DNA from: Casuarina equisetifolia
Lineage: Eukaryota > Streptophyta > Magnoliopsida > Fagales > Casuarinaceae
DNA: 64,000 nt
Direction of reading: 5' to 3'
Assembly: GCA_028551475.1 (NCBI GenBank)
Contig: CM052358.1
Coordinates: 11,515,938-11,579,937, forward strand
Part shown: positions 37,246 through 49,046 of the stretch, piece after piece
Position numbering within the stretch: position 1 is the stretch's first letter
Layout: every line of letters starts with the position of its first letter
Notes under the pieces: generated by a model
What the model saw: only the letters and a program-made list of their open reading frames with translations
What the model was told of the DNA's origin: nothing
Database searches by the model: none
Program-made: the position numbers and the translations under genes

Positions 37246-38715
37246 TGGATCATGAACTGTTTGCATGAATTGCTCCATGATAGCTTAATCTACACCACGA
37301 ATGTGGTGAAATTGTTGGAGGAGCTCAATACCCATTTAACAAAGTCAATCCAACTAAAGCAAATGACTTTTTGAATGAGCTTAGTATAGTGAAGCAAATG
37401 GAGGTTTGGTCACGTATTACTTTAATTGCTTGCATTGGTTGTCCAATGAATATTCATTATAAGATGGAATTTTATACTTTCTTCAGGCTTGGATTAATGT
37501 TATTCTAGACTACATGACCAAATCCTTGTGACGAAGTCATTGCTTGATGTTATGTGTGCATATGCAATCATTACTAGCTCGGAGGATAGGCATGGAAGGC
37601 CTAAGAAGAAGATTGGAGATAAGCTTGCATTTTATGAGTTGAAAACACTCAGGTTTGGTGGCATGAATGGAGCTATTGCATAAACTAGAATTGTGAGGTT
37701 AGGTAGCTCAGTTTACTTGCCTATTAAAAACAATATCTCATTTTTGCTCAAAGTTGAGTAAAAATGAAAAACTGTTTAAGGCATCCTAAAAGCTAAAATG
37801 TGACTAATGACAAAAAATAGGCACAATAAAAAGAGTTGTTATCAGTTAAATGGCCCTAGTGCAAGCACAAGCTACATGGGCACCATAAAGAGGAATGTTA
37901 TAAGCTTAGTGTATTTCCACCAAGCCACAAGAACTTCAAAGGGAATTTGAATGCTAATCTTAAGATTATAGGTCCCAATCTTATGCATTTTACATAAAAG
38001 TAATATGAGAAGATCTTGACACTCATAAATGATGGTTTTAAAGAAACTTCACATGCCCACATGGCAAGAACATCCAAATTTGTTACCATTTATTGGATTA
38101 TAGAGAGCGGTGTTAGTAACCACATTTCATTGATTTTAGTAATTCAAAACCACCTAATAAATGTGCATTTAAGTCTAGGTCTATTAAACTGTTGAATGGA
38201 GACATTATACAAGATACCCATATGGGTTCATAACCATTTCCCTTAACCTAATATTGTACATTGTTTTACTTTAAATTCAATTTAATTTTAGGGTAAAATT
38301 TATTATTGAGAACAATTGTTTAGGGATTTATGTGTTTTAGGACCTCTTAACAGGTGAAGTTAAAGAGATTGAGAAAATGAGGCATGAACTTTATTTTTAT
38401 GTTTCGCATTCTAACAAACTTGGTGTTAGTAAATTTTTTAGAGTTATTATAGCTTCTTCAATTAAACTGACATGTGATGACAATGATTTCAATTTATGAC
38501 ATTCTAGACTTAGTCATATGTTCATTTCAAAACTTAAATTTTTGAACATTTTAAGGACTTTTCTTCACATGGTATTAATTGTCCTATTTTCCCACTCCCA
38601 AAACATATTCGTGATCATTTCCCACATGTAGTCAAACTATAATATGATTTTGTTGAGTTAATTTATGTGGTTGTCATATAAAAACACCCAAAAATAATGA
38701 CTCATAGTATTTTTT
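37246..38715 (+). mobile_element. Ty1/copia retrotransposon relic (gag, protease, start of integrase)
   Basis: Plus-strand fragments in several frames keep the copia order. A gag-like stretch at 37320-37700 is followed by a zinc-knuckle remnant with a CxxK...HxxHxxECYKL pattern near 37855-37910. Then comes YWIIESGVSNHIS near 38091, corresponding to the WxxDSGAxxH protease/GAG-pre-integrase site with Asp replaced. A DLLTGE-like segment is near 38341, and a degraded CPxxPLPKHIRDHFP segment near 38580 resembles the integrase N-terminal region. Stops are frequent. The relic stops abruptly at the P450 exon scrap that begins at about 38719. Confidence 0.8.
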
Positions 38716-38718
38716 ACA

Positions 38719-39065
38719 TTCAGAGATATTTGCGTTCCAAAAGGCGTCAACGTGTGGTCCTTGATGGTATACTTACACCAAGACCCTGATAACTGGGGAC
38801 CCCATGTCGACAAGTTTAACCCCGAGAGGTTTGCCAACGGCGTTAGTGGGGCATGCAAGTTCCTTATGTGCACATGCCTCTTGGAGTTGGCCTAAGGACA
38901 TGTTTGGGGCAAAATTTTGCCATGGCAGAGCTTAAAATTCTCTTAGCTATGATTATGTCCAACTTCTCATTCTCTTTGTCACCCATATACAGACAGGCAC
39001 TCACCTGCTTTGAGGTTGGTTATAGAGCCAAAAAATGGTGTCAATCTCTTTATTAAGAAGCTTTG
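38719..39065 (+). pseudogene. Cytochrome P450 CYP714-like, 3' exon fragment (array copy 3)
   Basis: Only the last four-fifths of exon 5 is present, starting at the GDIRVPKGVNVW segment. Exons 1-4 and the K-helix are absent. Within the fragment, one base is missing near 38860 (in the CKFPHVYMP segment) and about four bases are inserted near 38993, so the frame is broken twice. The haem loop still reads as a G-x-R-x-C-L-G pattern in one frame. The 3' flank (39066-40080) matches that of the 43322 gene, showing that this was once a full unit of that type. Its 5' end joins copia gag/integrase sequence. Confidence 0.93.
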
Positions 39066-40080
39066 AGGTAAAAGCAAAACAATTTGAACGTTGGTTCTTG
39101 GGCAGTTAAGTTATTTACTGGTGTAATGAATAATGATTTTGTGGTATTTGCTGTTTGAAGTTTGTTTCATTACGAGTACAATGCAGATATAAAAGTGAAT
39201 GTACAGATTTCTGCATTCCTTGAGGTAGCACAGGCCTTGGAATACTGTATCTTTCGGCCCTATTCCTTTTCTTGTTTTTCATGTTTGCATTTCCTACCAA
39301 ACGAAGAGCTCATAGCGTCAAACTAATGCCTCAATCATTGTTGGGGGAATTCAACAAAGTTTTTATTGTGGAAATTTAACAAAACATATCATCCTCATAA
39401 AAATCCAACATATAATTATAGGAATGCACAAATTTAAGAAGTTCAAATCAACATAATATCCTACTTCTACTATAAATTCTAAACAATAGATTTTTTTTCC
39501 TTTTCTTTACATTAAGCAAGTATCTCATGAATTCTCTCATCATTTAAAATTCATGAGATGAGCTCTCTCTTACAACTAGATAGCCCTTAAAGGGACCCTT
39601 GACAAGAGCAACTCACCCACTAAGTTTGTCTATACTTCTTCTAGTTTTTTATAATTATGTAGATATCCTTAACATACAATGAAATTACAAATATACTCTT
39701 AAATCTAATTGTTCTACCAATCCTAATAATTATCTTTTTAAAACAATTAGTGCAACATCCTTACACTACAGGAAATAAAAATTTTCTTCAAATGTTATTA
39801 TTACATAACCCTAGTCTTTAGGAATAAGGGTTAAGAAACTCCCTTCAACAATAGTCTTTTGAAAGAGAAAGACTAGAAAAACTCTCTTCAAAACATGTCT
39901 TCGTCAACTATGCCATATTTGCCTCTTCTTAAATCATACATCTCTTAGGTTATACTTTTTTTTTAAGCACCTTCACCATAACCTCTCCTAGGTAGTATCA
40001 CTATCTAGGCATCTAGACATTAATATTGTCTTCTTCCATTTAAGCATATCATCCATAACATATGGTATGTTCCTTGGTTT
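39066..40080. repeat. 3' flank module shared with P450 copy 4 (45673-46680)
   Basis: Both regions run in parallel from the stop codon (GAGGTAAAAGCAAA) through CTACCAAACGAAGAGCTCA, GGGGGAATTCAACAA and TTAAGAAGTTCAAAT to the CTTCTTCCATTTAAGC segment. This shows duplication of about 1 kb of downstream DNA together with the P450 gene. No coding sequence is seen. Confidence 0.85.
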
Positions 40081-40267
40081 GAGAAGGTGTAATTGGTTAG
40101 TTAATGTACAAATCTGCAGCAAAGAGTTCCGTGAATCACTTTTGCAAGCTATGTTGCTAGCACATGATAGAACAAATTAGAAATTGGAAGGAAAGCTAGT
40201 GGCCAGCCTCGTTTGAGGGAGAATTGGACCTCATTAAGCCAAAGCCGATGTTTGGATAATGACTTTT

Positions 40268-41340
40268 TAGTTGCTCAAAGTTCATCCTCTCCTTATAAGC
40301 TAAAATGCTTTGCATAAGGTGGAACAAGTGCCAAATTCAATGTGTACAAAGATAGGGCAAACTCTACCCATTGATACGGCTTTGCATTAGCCATAAAAGA
40401 CCCTAATAGGTATACCATGCAAGACCATGCTCAACCATTTGTTACCCATTTCTAGCTGTGTAAAATGAGAATCTTACATTAGAATATAAAACTCCTAAGA
40501 TGAAAATTAAATTAAAAGAAAATCATTCAATCTTTAAATTAACTTTTGGGTTAAGTTTTTGGAACTTATAATTTGGTATCAAAGCCCAAGTTGCTCTATT
40601 AACACTTCTCTAAGTCCTACATTAGAGGGGAGGGGGAAGGACCTTTAAATTGAAAGTTAAATCCTTCACCTCATAAGTTAACTTTTAAGTTAAGCACTTA
40701 AGCCTTCTAATTTAGTGTCCAAGACAATGTTGAATCTATTCCATATTACGTGACTTTGAGTCCAATGATACTTAGTGTATGAGAAAGTATATTCAAGACA
40801 AAAGTTCTATATCTAAATATAAGATCTTTGAGGTGAGATTAAATTAAAGGAAGATTGTCTAGCCCTTAAACTAGCTATTAGGTTGGGCTATAAGCTTTTA
40901 ACTCTAGCCAACTTTAAAAAGACAATAAATAAAGCAACATAAGAGACCACCAATTCTAATGGATGCTATACAAAAGACCATACATATCCTTTCTGTGTAG
41001 CATGTGGTCAAATCAATGGACAACTAGGTAATTAACAATGCTTTATATGTTACATTAGACAAAGGGCTATTACTTTATTAGGTTCTTTTGCTTTGTCCAG
41101 GTTGTTTGTTTCTACTCTAGCTGCCCTCTCTACTACTCTGTTTCAAATGATAAGAAAAGATAACCATGGGTAGTTGGTTGTTATCACCGTAGCATTATAG
41201 AAGCAGGCCTTTTAAGTGTTCCATTTACCAAATTTAGGGCGTAGTTTGTTGACCCTACCTTGAAAAGACAGGAAAGTTCAGGGACTACGCATTTATCCCT
41301 TCGATAAGACATTAGGATCTCTAATAATATGACAAACTGT
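40268..41340. repeat. Dispersed 'block D' repeat, copy 3
   Basis: Counterpart of 32237-33230 with moderate divergence. It is followed immediately by one satellite unit (41341-41640) and then the promoter module of P450 copy 4, the same order as upstream of copy 3. Confidence 0.8.
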
Positions 41341-42320
41341 CAATGTCCATATGCTTGCAAAAAACAACAGTGACGAGGCAGATACTTCAATTATACAAAA
41401 ACATGTTTCCACATTTGTCAATGAAGGAATTCTTAGGAAATGGAAAGCCACACAAAGTGACAAATACTCTAAAGAATCAACAAGAATACAAGGATTAAAG
41501 TTAGTTCCAGAAAATCCTTAACGTCCACCATGGCAGCCACTTTGATTTCTCTCCATTTCTCTATTGTTCAACGAAGATCAATAATGTCGATATCTTTGGT
41601 TTAGTGACTGTCCAAATTAAAATACTGTTGTCTCCCTTAGGGGTAAAACTATAATTGAAAAATGCACCAATATGACGTCATTTTATAGGGGGATTATAGG
41701 AATACCTTTATGCTTATTATGACGATGTAAGTAGCTGTCACAATGCCTAGAGCTTTTTGAATGTTCCCGCACCGTTCCACGAGATGCTTCCTGTTATGTA
41801 GGTTTGCGTTCACCTATGACTGGGCACTGCACAACACGCTGCCCACAGCGACAATAACTTGCAGAATCTTGCAATGGAGCTTCTGAAGGGTTGATCAAGA
41901 GTGCGGTGGAAGATGCCGTTCAAGAAGCCTTATTTGATGTTCATATATTTTGATGTATAGAATCATTTATTTGCTGTAACATCTGTGTAGAATAGACACT
42001 CATTTAGTTAGTTGCGGTTGTATAATCAAACTTTACCCAATTCAATGCAAATGATCTAATTATTAGCAATGTCATTTGATTTCTTTCCTATCTGGTTTTT
42101 CTACAGTTTCAGCCTCCGGAGGCTGGAAAAATTTTCCAACATCCTAGTAGAAAAACATATTTTGCAAAAGTCATTACATTGTGTCCTTGAGAAAAGTCAT
42201 GAAATGAAGACATCCAAGCAAGCAATAAATGGAAATTAAGATAGTTGTATTGCACTTTGTATGATGCTTTCATATGTTGTCATAAAACTACATTTTTTAA
42301 TTTTTTTTAATATTACAACA
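41341..42320. repeat. Single satellite unit plus upstream module shared with 47400-48080
   Basis: 41341-41640 is a single diverged satellite unit. From the GGGGTAAAAC segment onward the sequence matches 47500-47760 (TGACGTCAT at 41673 and 47535; ATGCCTAGAGCTTT; CACGAGATGCTTC). After a non-matching filler it matches again (CTAGTAGAAAAACATATTTTGC-like segment, CAAGCAAGCA). It forms the distal part of the upstream region of P450 copy 4. Confidence 0.75.
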
Positions 42321-42519
42321 CACATCTCTAATATATACACACAAGGTGTAAACCTCATGCCTCATAGTTAAAATTCTTACTAACTTATCACTAAGCTAAT
42401 TAGATAAGTGACTCTACACCAATTATACTGATAGTTTATTTTAACATATGGTAGACTCTCCAATTTTATAACTTATAAAACCAAGCTATTTTGGTGCCAA
42501 TCCAAAAAAATCCTATCTA

Positions 42520-43255
42520 CTCAAGAAGAAAATATTAGAAAAGCAAGCAGACTTTTTATTTAATTTCAAATTTAGTATAGTTGATCGTGTGAAATATAAG
42601 ATAGACAAAATTTTCTAGAGAAATCAGTCATTGACTTAACAAACCCCCAAGATCCCTTTGCTTGAATCATGGTTAGGGCCAACCTAAGGCGACTTTGAAG
42701 TTTTCGTCCCAGGTTGATTAAAATAAGTTATTAAGTCGTTAGATACTATCATGACGGATAGTTATTTGGCTTAATGCTTGGACACTTTCTACTGGAACTT
42801 CGAAATGAAGAATGTCTTAATTGTTTGTCCAACTGTAGTGGACGCATCTTTTTGGCTGCATCTTTTTGTTGGAATGCATTTAATTTGGCTCTAATGGCTA
42901 ACCTCATACACAATCCTTGGAAAAACCAAGCTTACGTGGAATCGCCCGGCAATGCCAAGTATTCTGTTCTGCATGTCGAATCTGTAAGGAAGATAAGCCT
43001 TCACACTACGTTATTTGGAATTCGTCAAGTCATTAATGAAAAAGTGTCTTTTTCAAATTACTGTTAAAATATTATAATTTCTTTCCTTTCTCCTATCATT
43101 GTTTTCTTTTATATTTCTTTTATGTGGAAAATTCTTAGCCATTGTGTAAAGGACATACTGGCTATGAGGGTAGCGGTTCTCCCCTCTTGATATTCTTATA
43201 CTTGTCATCGAACTTTGAAAAGCCCGAGAAATCCATTAATATCCCAAATCTTCTC
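42520..43255 (+). promoter_or_regulatory. Promoter-proximal module of P450 copy 4, shared with pseudogene copy 5
   Basis: Matches 48200-49010 with conserved stretches such as AGGCGACTTTGAAGTTTTCG, GACTTAATGCTTGGACA-like and GGACATACTGGCTA. It differs entirely from the promoters of copies 1 and 2, so the array contains two promoter types. Confidence 0.7.
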
Positions 43256-43262
43256 TATAAAA
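43256..43262 (+). promoter_or_regulatory. TATA box of P450 copy 4
   Basis: TATAAAA lies 66 bp before the start codon at 43322. The homologous position in the pseudogene copy 5 reads TATATCT (about 48983), a weaker match. Confidence 0.65.
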
Positions 43263-43321
43263 GCCTAAGAGCATCAACAAGGCTATCCGCATTAGAAACA
43301 ATCACATTGAAGGCAAAAACC

Positions 43322-45672
43322 ATGGAGCTGCTGGTGCTATTTTCTGGAATCATGATCACAATTGCCTTCCTTGCCTTCATTAGGACGTTGATAAAGATGT
43401 GTGATGCTCTAATATTGAAGCCAAAAGGGCTTCGATCAGCATTGCTAAAGCAAGGGATCAGAGGCCCTCCACCCTCCTTTTTGCTTGGAAACATAGGGGA
43501 CATGAAGAAGATGCAATCCTCATCCTCAAAGCCTCAACAAGGAGAACAACCACTAACCCACAATTGCTTTTCCGCAATCTTTCCATTCTTTGACGTGTGG
43601 ACAAAAGCATATGGTAATAATATCGGTCGCTACACCAGAATTTAATTTCAACTCTCTTATAAGTTAGAAGCATCTTGATCATTGTTTGTTTTGATTACTT
43701 ATGATATTCTGATGTTCACAGGCCCAATATTTTCGTTCTCACTGGGCAACATACAAATTCTTCTCGTGAACGGCCTTGATGTGGTAAAGGAATTAAGCAT
43801 TTACACTTCCTTAGACCTTGGAAAACCTTCCTATCAGTCCAGAGAGCGTGGTCCTTTACTTGGCCAAGGGGTTCTGACTTCAAATGGAGCCACATGGGCT
43901 CACCAGAGGAAAATCATTGCCCCCGAACTATACATGGAGAAGGTTAAGGTATGCTTTAAATCAAACACAATCAAATTTTTTGACAAAGAATATGTCTTAG
44001 TAAGTTTAAAAATAGTTGCTTTTCACATTTTCAAAGAATATGTCTTAGTAATTTTACTTCATTGCATATATTCATTTCCTTTGGATTAGGTCATTATGAT
44101 CTTCCTATGCTCAAAGTAAAAACAGATATCAAAGATGATAATTATTCTACATTGTTAATATTTTGACATATCCTTTTCTTATGTCTATCCATCTTAATGA
44201 TTACTTTTAAACGAAATAATGACTTTTTTTAGACATAGTTAAAGATAATTATTTAAATTTTGTAAAATGATTTGGTTGTTTTGAATACTGGGCCAATTTG
44301 TAGGGCATGATGAATCTAATGGTGGAGTCCTCGATGGCACTGGTAAACTCATGGAGCATAGCAAGTGAGGCGGGAGTTGCAGATGTTCATATTGATGAAT
44401 ATATGAGAAGTTTTTCCGGAGATGTAATATCAAAAGCCTGTTTTGGGAGCAACTATTCCAGTGGGGAAGAGATATTTTTAAAGCTTAGAGAACTTCAAAA
44501 GCACATGTCTAAAAAGATGTTGTCGAATGGCATCCCTGTTTTAAGGTTTTGATTTTTTTTTTTTTTCCTCCCCAGAAACTTATGTTCATTTTTCCCAGAA
44601 AAGCCTCATAGAAACAAACTGATTTTGGTGTTGCAATCAGGTATCTTCCAACTAAGAGCAATAGAGAAATATGGAATCTAGAAAAAGAGGTCCGCGCTCT
44701 GATTCTCAAAGTCGTAAAGGAAAGGAAGGATTCAGCATCAGATAAAGATTTGTTGCAGATGATCCTTGAAGCTGCTACCAAGAGTAACTTTTCGCAAGAT
44801 GAGAGAGACTGCTTCATCGTTGACAACTGCAAGAACATATACTTGGCAGGGTATGAGACTACTGCTGTCGCCGCAACGTGGACCTTGATGTTGTTGGCCT
44901 CGAATCCAGAATGGCAAAACAGAGTTCGTACTGAGGTGCTCGAAGTTTGCAGGGGTCAAACGCCTGATGATGAGATGATTCGCAAGATGAAAACAGTAAG
45001 GGCCATATTATCATCATATATGTACATATTGTGTTCTCTTTCGATTTCAGTTGATATAAAAAGGAATAGAGCGAAACAAAAGAGAAGTGATAGATAGATA
45101 AACATGTTGGGTTTTACAGTCTAATTTCTATTGGTGCTCATATCTAATTAGAAGTCAAAACCAGGATGTTCACAACCTTTATCGACTATCCAGAGCATTC
45201 ACTACCCGACATTTTTGTATGACTCATAAGCTATAATCGATGACAGTTAACGATGGTGATTCATGAATCGTTGAGACTTTACCCTCCAGTGCCGGTGGTG
45301 TCCAGGGAGGCACTGCAAGACCTGAGGTTCGGAGATATTCGCGTTCCGAAAGGCGTCAATGTGTGGTCCCTGATAGTATACTTACACCAAGATCGTGATA
45401 ACTGGGGACCCGATGCCGACAAGTTTAACCCCGAGAGGTTTGCCAACGGCGTTTGTGGGGCATGCAAGTTCCCTCATGGGTACATGCCTTTTGGAGTTGG
45501 CCCAAGGACGTGTTTGGGGCAAAATTTTGCCATGGCAGAGCTTAAAATTCTCTTAGCTATGATTGTGTCCAACTTCTCATTCTCTTTGTCACCCACATAC
45601 AGGCACTTCCCTGCTTTGAGGTTGGTTATAGAGCCTGAAAATGGTGTCAATCTCCTTATTAAGAAGCTTTGA
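43322..45672 (+). CDS. Cytochrome P450, CYP714 family-like (array copy 4, mosaic gene)
   Basis: Five exons: 43322-43613, 43722-43948, 44304-44545, 44641-44995, 45247-45672, again 292/227/242/355/426 bp and 513 residues. The signatures are intact: anchor, RGPPPSFLLGNI hinge, AGYETT, ESLR, NPERF, PFGVGPRTCLG with haem Cys. The gene is a mosaic. Promoter, exons 1-2, intron 2 and the first codons of exon 3 (GMMNLMVESS) match the pseudogene at 49047. From about 44365 onward exon 3, intron 4 and exon 5 match copies 1 and 2 almost base for base. It is probably functional, with an N-terminal half (including the B-C substrate-recognition region) unlike copies 1 and 2, so its substrate range may differ. 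Confidence 0.93.
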
Positions 45673-46680
45673 GGTAAAAGCAAACAATCTGAAAGTTGGT
45701 TCTTGGGCAGTTATGTTATTCACTGTTGTAATGAATAATGATTTCGTAGTATTTGCTGTTTGAAATTTGTTTCATTACGAGTACAATGCAGATATAAAAG
45801 TGAACATACAGATTTCTGCATTCACCGTGGTAGCACAAGCCTTGCAATACCGTATCTTTCAGACCTATTCCTTTTCTTGTTTTTCATGTTTGCATTTCCT
45901 ACCAAACGAAGAGCTCACGGCGTCCAACTGATGCCTTAATCACTGCTGGGGGAATTCAACAAGTTCTGGTTATGGAAATTTAATGAAACACACCATCCAC
46001 ATAAAAATTTAACACACAATTATAAGAATACACAAATTTAAGAAGTTCAAATTAACATAACATCCTACTTCTTCTATGAATTCTCCACATTTGATTTTTT
46101 TTTTTTTCCTTTTTCTCTCATCAAACAAGTATCCTATAGATTCTCTTATCAATTAAAATTTATAAAAGAAACTCTTTCTTACAACTAGCTAGCCTTTAAG
46201 GGGACTATTGACAAAAGTGGCTTATCCACTAGGTTTATTTATACTTCTTCTAGTTTTATAATTACATAGATTTTCTCACCATACAATGATATTACAATTG
46301 TACCCTTAAACCTAATTGTTCTATTGATCTTGACAATTTCCTCATTAAAACAATTAATGCAACATCCTTACACTATAGGAAATAAAAATAAAATAAAATA
46401 AAAACTATTCAAATGTTCTAACTACACAACCATAGTCTCTAGGAAGAAAGACTAAGAAACTCTCTTCAATCATAGTCTCTTGGAAGAGATAAACTAGAAA
46501 AACTCTTTTCAAAACAAGCTTTCACCAATTGTGTTATACTTGCATTTTCTTAAATCATGTCTCTCTAAAGTCATATCTCTTTAGGCACCTCAATTATAAC
46601 CTCTCTTAAGGAGTATTGCTCTCCAAGCATCTGAACATCAATATCAACTTCTTCCATTTAAGCACATCATCCATTACAAG

Positions 46681-47395
46681 GCCATTAACAATAGTAAAAA
46701 TTATGACACTTCATAACAATTAAGGTCTCTTTTTAGAATTCACCCATCAAAGAGTCCATCTACAATCTAGAATTGTTGGCTCTTCTCCGAATCAACCATT
46801 AAAGTCCCTCACATCTCATCTAAATATATAAATTGAAAAATACCCAAATTTTTACTCTACCAACCACATCAAAATTAGGAGCATCGCAAATCTCCTCCTC
46901 AATTATCAATCCATCGTCAAAATGCTCTTCCTACAACCCTGCAAAAACTAAGAATTTTTCATTTGTCTTTAGTGCGTGCACCTCACGCATGCTGGCTACG
47001 CGTCTAACACATATTCCTCACGTTCGTTAGCTGCACATTTGAAGCGTGTACAGCATATGCATCTCCAGTGCACAGAGTTGCATCTGCTACAACCAAGGTC
47101 CACCTTACCCAATTTTGACCCATCAACAACTTGTTTTCTTCTCCCACTATCTTCCACAACCAATCAGCACAGTTCTTCACCATGGACCAACTCTTGGTTG
47201 GCCGATCTACCGTCTGCCACCTTCATCGCCGTCAATCTATGCCACTGGTCAGTTTTCTTGACATTGTCCTGCAAAATTTCATTGTTTCGCTACATATCAT
47301 TCGGATACCTTTCTTTCATCACCACATGCGATAAATCAGAATAGCTCTTCGAATTTCTTCTCAACCGTCCATCTCATTCTTCGTCTTCAAATGTT
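46681..47395. other. Unique segment between repeated modules
   Basis: About 700 bp not seen elsewhere in the array. Open frames of up to 122 residues (46976-47344) are rich in Ser/His/Leu and match nothing I recognise. Here block D is missing compared with the other inter-gene spacers. Confidence 0.4.
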
Positions 47396-47880
47396 GATAT
47401 CTCTACATTTGCCAATGAAGGAAATGTTAAAAGAGACCAACAATGTCGATTTCTTTAGTTTATTGGCTACGCCCAAATTAAAATAATGTTGTCTCCCTTG
47501 GGGGTAAAACGATAGTTGAAAAAATGCACCGAAATGACGTCATTTATAGGGAGATTATGGGAATATCCTTGTGCTTATTATGATGATGCAAGTGGCTATC
47601 ACAATGCCTAGAGCTTTGTGAATGTTCGCTTACCGCTCCACGAGATGCTTCATGTTATGTAGGTTTATGTTCACCAATGACTGGGCAGTGCACAACACGC
47701 TGCCCACAACGGCCACAACTTGCGGAATCTTGCAATGCAGCTTCTGGAGGGTTGATCAAGATTGTGGTGGATGTTGGAGACAGTCCTACACCAGTCTAGA
47801 TGTCGAGTTCTTTCACTTTATTAGTAATGATATTTCTATTCCTTACAAGATCTTTTAAAGATATATGCATGTTTCTTATA

Positions 47881-47892
47881 TGGTATCAGAGC
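47881..47892 (+). other. Possible LTR-retrotransposon primer-binding site remnant
   Basis: TGGTATCAGAGC equals the complement of the 3' end of plant initiator tRNA-Met, the usual primer-binding site of plant LTR elements. It sits in a filler segment (about 47775-47895) that replaces unrelated sequence at the homologous position of the 41930-42110 module. No LTR pair could be traced around it. Confidence 0.4.
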
Positions 47893-49046
47893 ATGTTCAG
47901 TCCTGTTTAAACCTCCAAAGGCTGAAAAACGCGTTCAACATTCTACTAGATAAAGATATTTTGCAAAATTCATTACATTGTGTTTCTTAAAAAAACAAAT
48001 TCACGAAATGAAGATATCCAAGCAAGCACTAAATGGAAATATAGTTGTATTACACTCTATATGATGCTTTCATAAGTTGTCACAAAATATACATAACTTC
48101 ACACCAATCACGTCAATAATTTATTTTCAAGTACAGTAGATTCTCTAATTTTATAACTTGGAAACCCAGGCTACTTTTTTGGCCGATCCAAAAAATACTA
48201 TGCACTCAAAGTGAAAATATTAGAAAAGCAAGCAGACATTTCACCACGTGAAATGTAAGATAAACTAAATTTTCTAGGGAAATCAGTCATTGACTTGATA
48301 AACCCGCCCAGATCCCTTTGCTCGAATCAATGGTTAGAGCTGGCCTAAGGCGACTTTGAAGTTTTCGTCCCAGGTTGATTAAAATAAGGATTTAAGTAGT
48401 TACGCACTCTACCATGTCAGATAGTTATTTGACTTAATGCTTGGACACCTTCTACTGGAGCTTCCCACCAAGAGAGGGGACGTAAAAGAGAACTAAATGA
48501 AATGAAGAATTGTCATAATTGATTGTCCAACCCTTGTGGACGCATCTTTTTGCTGCCACTTGCCCAGTATAGATTCCCGAGTGGTGTTGGAATGCATGTA
48601 ATTTGGCATTAAGGGCTGACCTGATAGACATCCTCGGGAAAATAAATCTTGCATTGAATCGTCAGGCAATACCAAGTGTTCTGTTGTCCCTATCGAATCT
48701 GCACGGATGAGATCATTTGTACAATGCGTCTTCGAAAGATAGCCTTCCCACTTACGTTATTTTGGAATTCGTTAAGTCATTAGTAAGAAAGCGTCTTTTT
48801 CAAATTACTCATAAAAAGTTCTAATTTCTTTGTTTTTTCCTATGTTCTACGTGGGAAGTTCTTGGCCATTATTTAAGGGACATACTGGCTACGAGAATAG
48901 CCGTTCTCCCTGCTTGTTATATCTTATACTTCTCGTCCAAATTCTGAAAGCCCAAGAAAATCCATTGCTATCCCAAATTTTCTCTATATCTAAGAGCATC
49001 AACAATGCAATCCCCATTAGAACCAACCAAAGAGAGCGCAAAAGCC

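Noticed and set aside
46976..47344. 122-codon plus-strand frame between P450 copies 4 and 5
   Set aside because: No recognisable domain and several overlapping frames of similar length in the same stretch.
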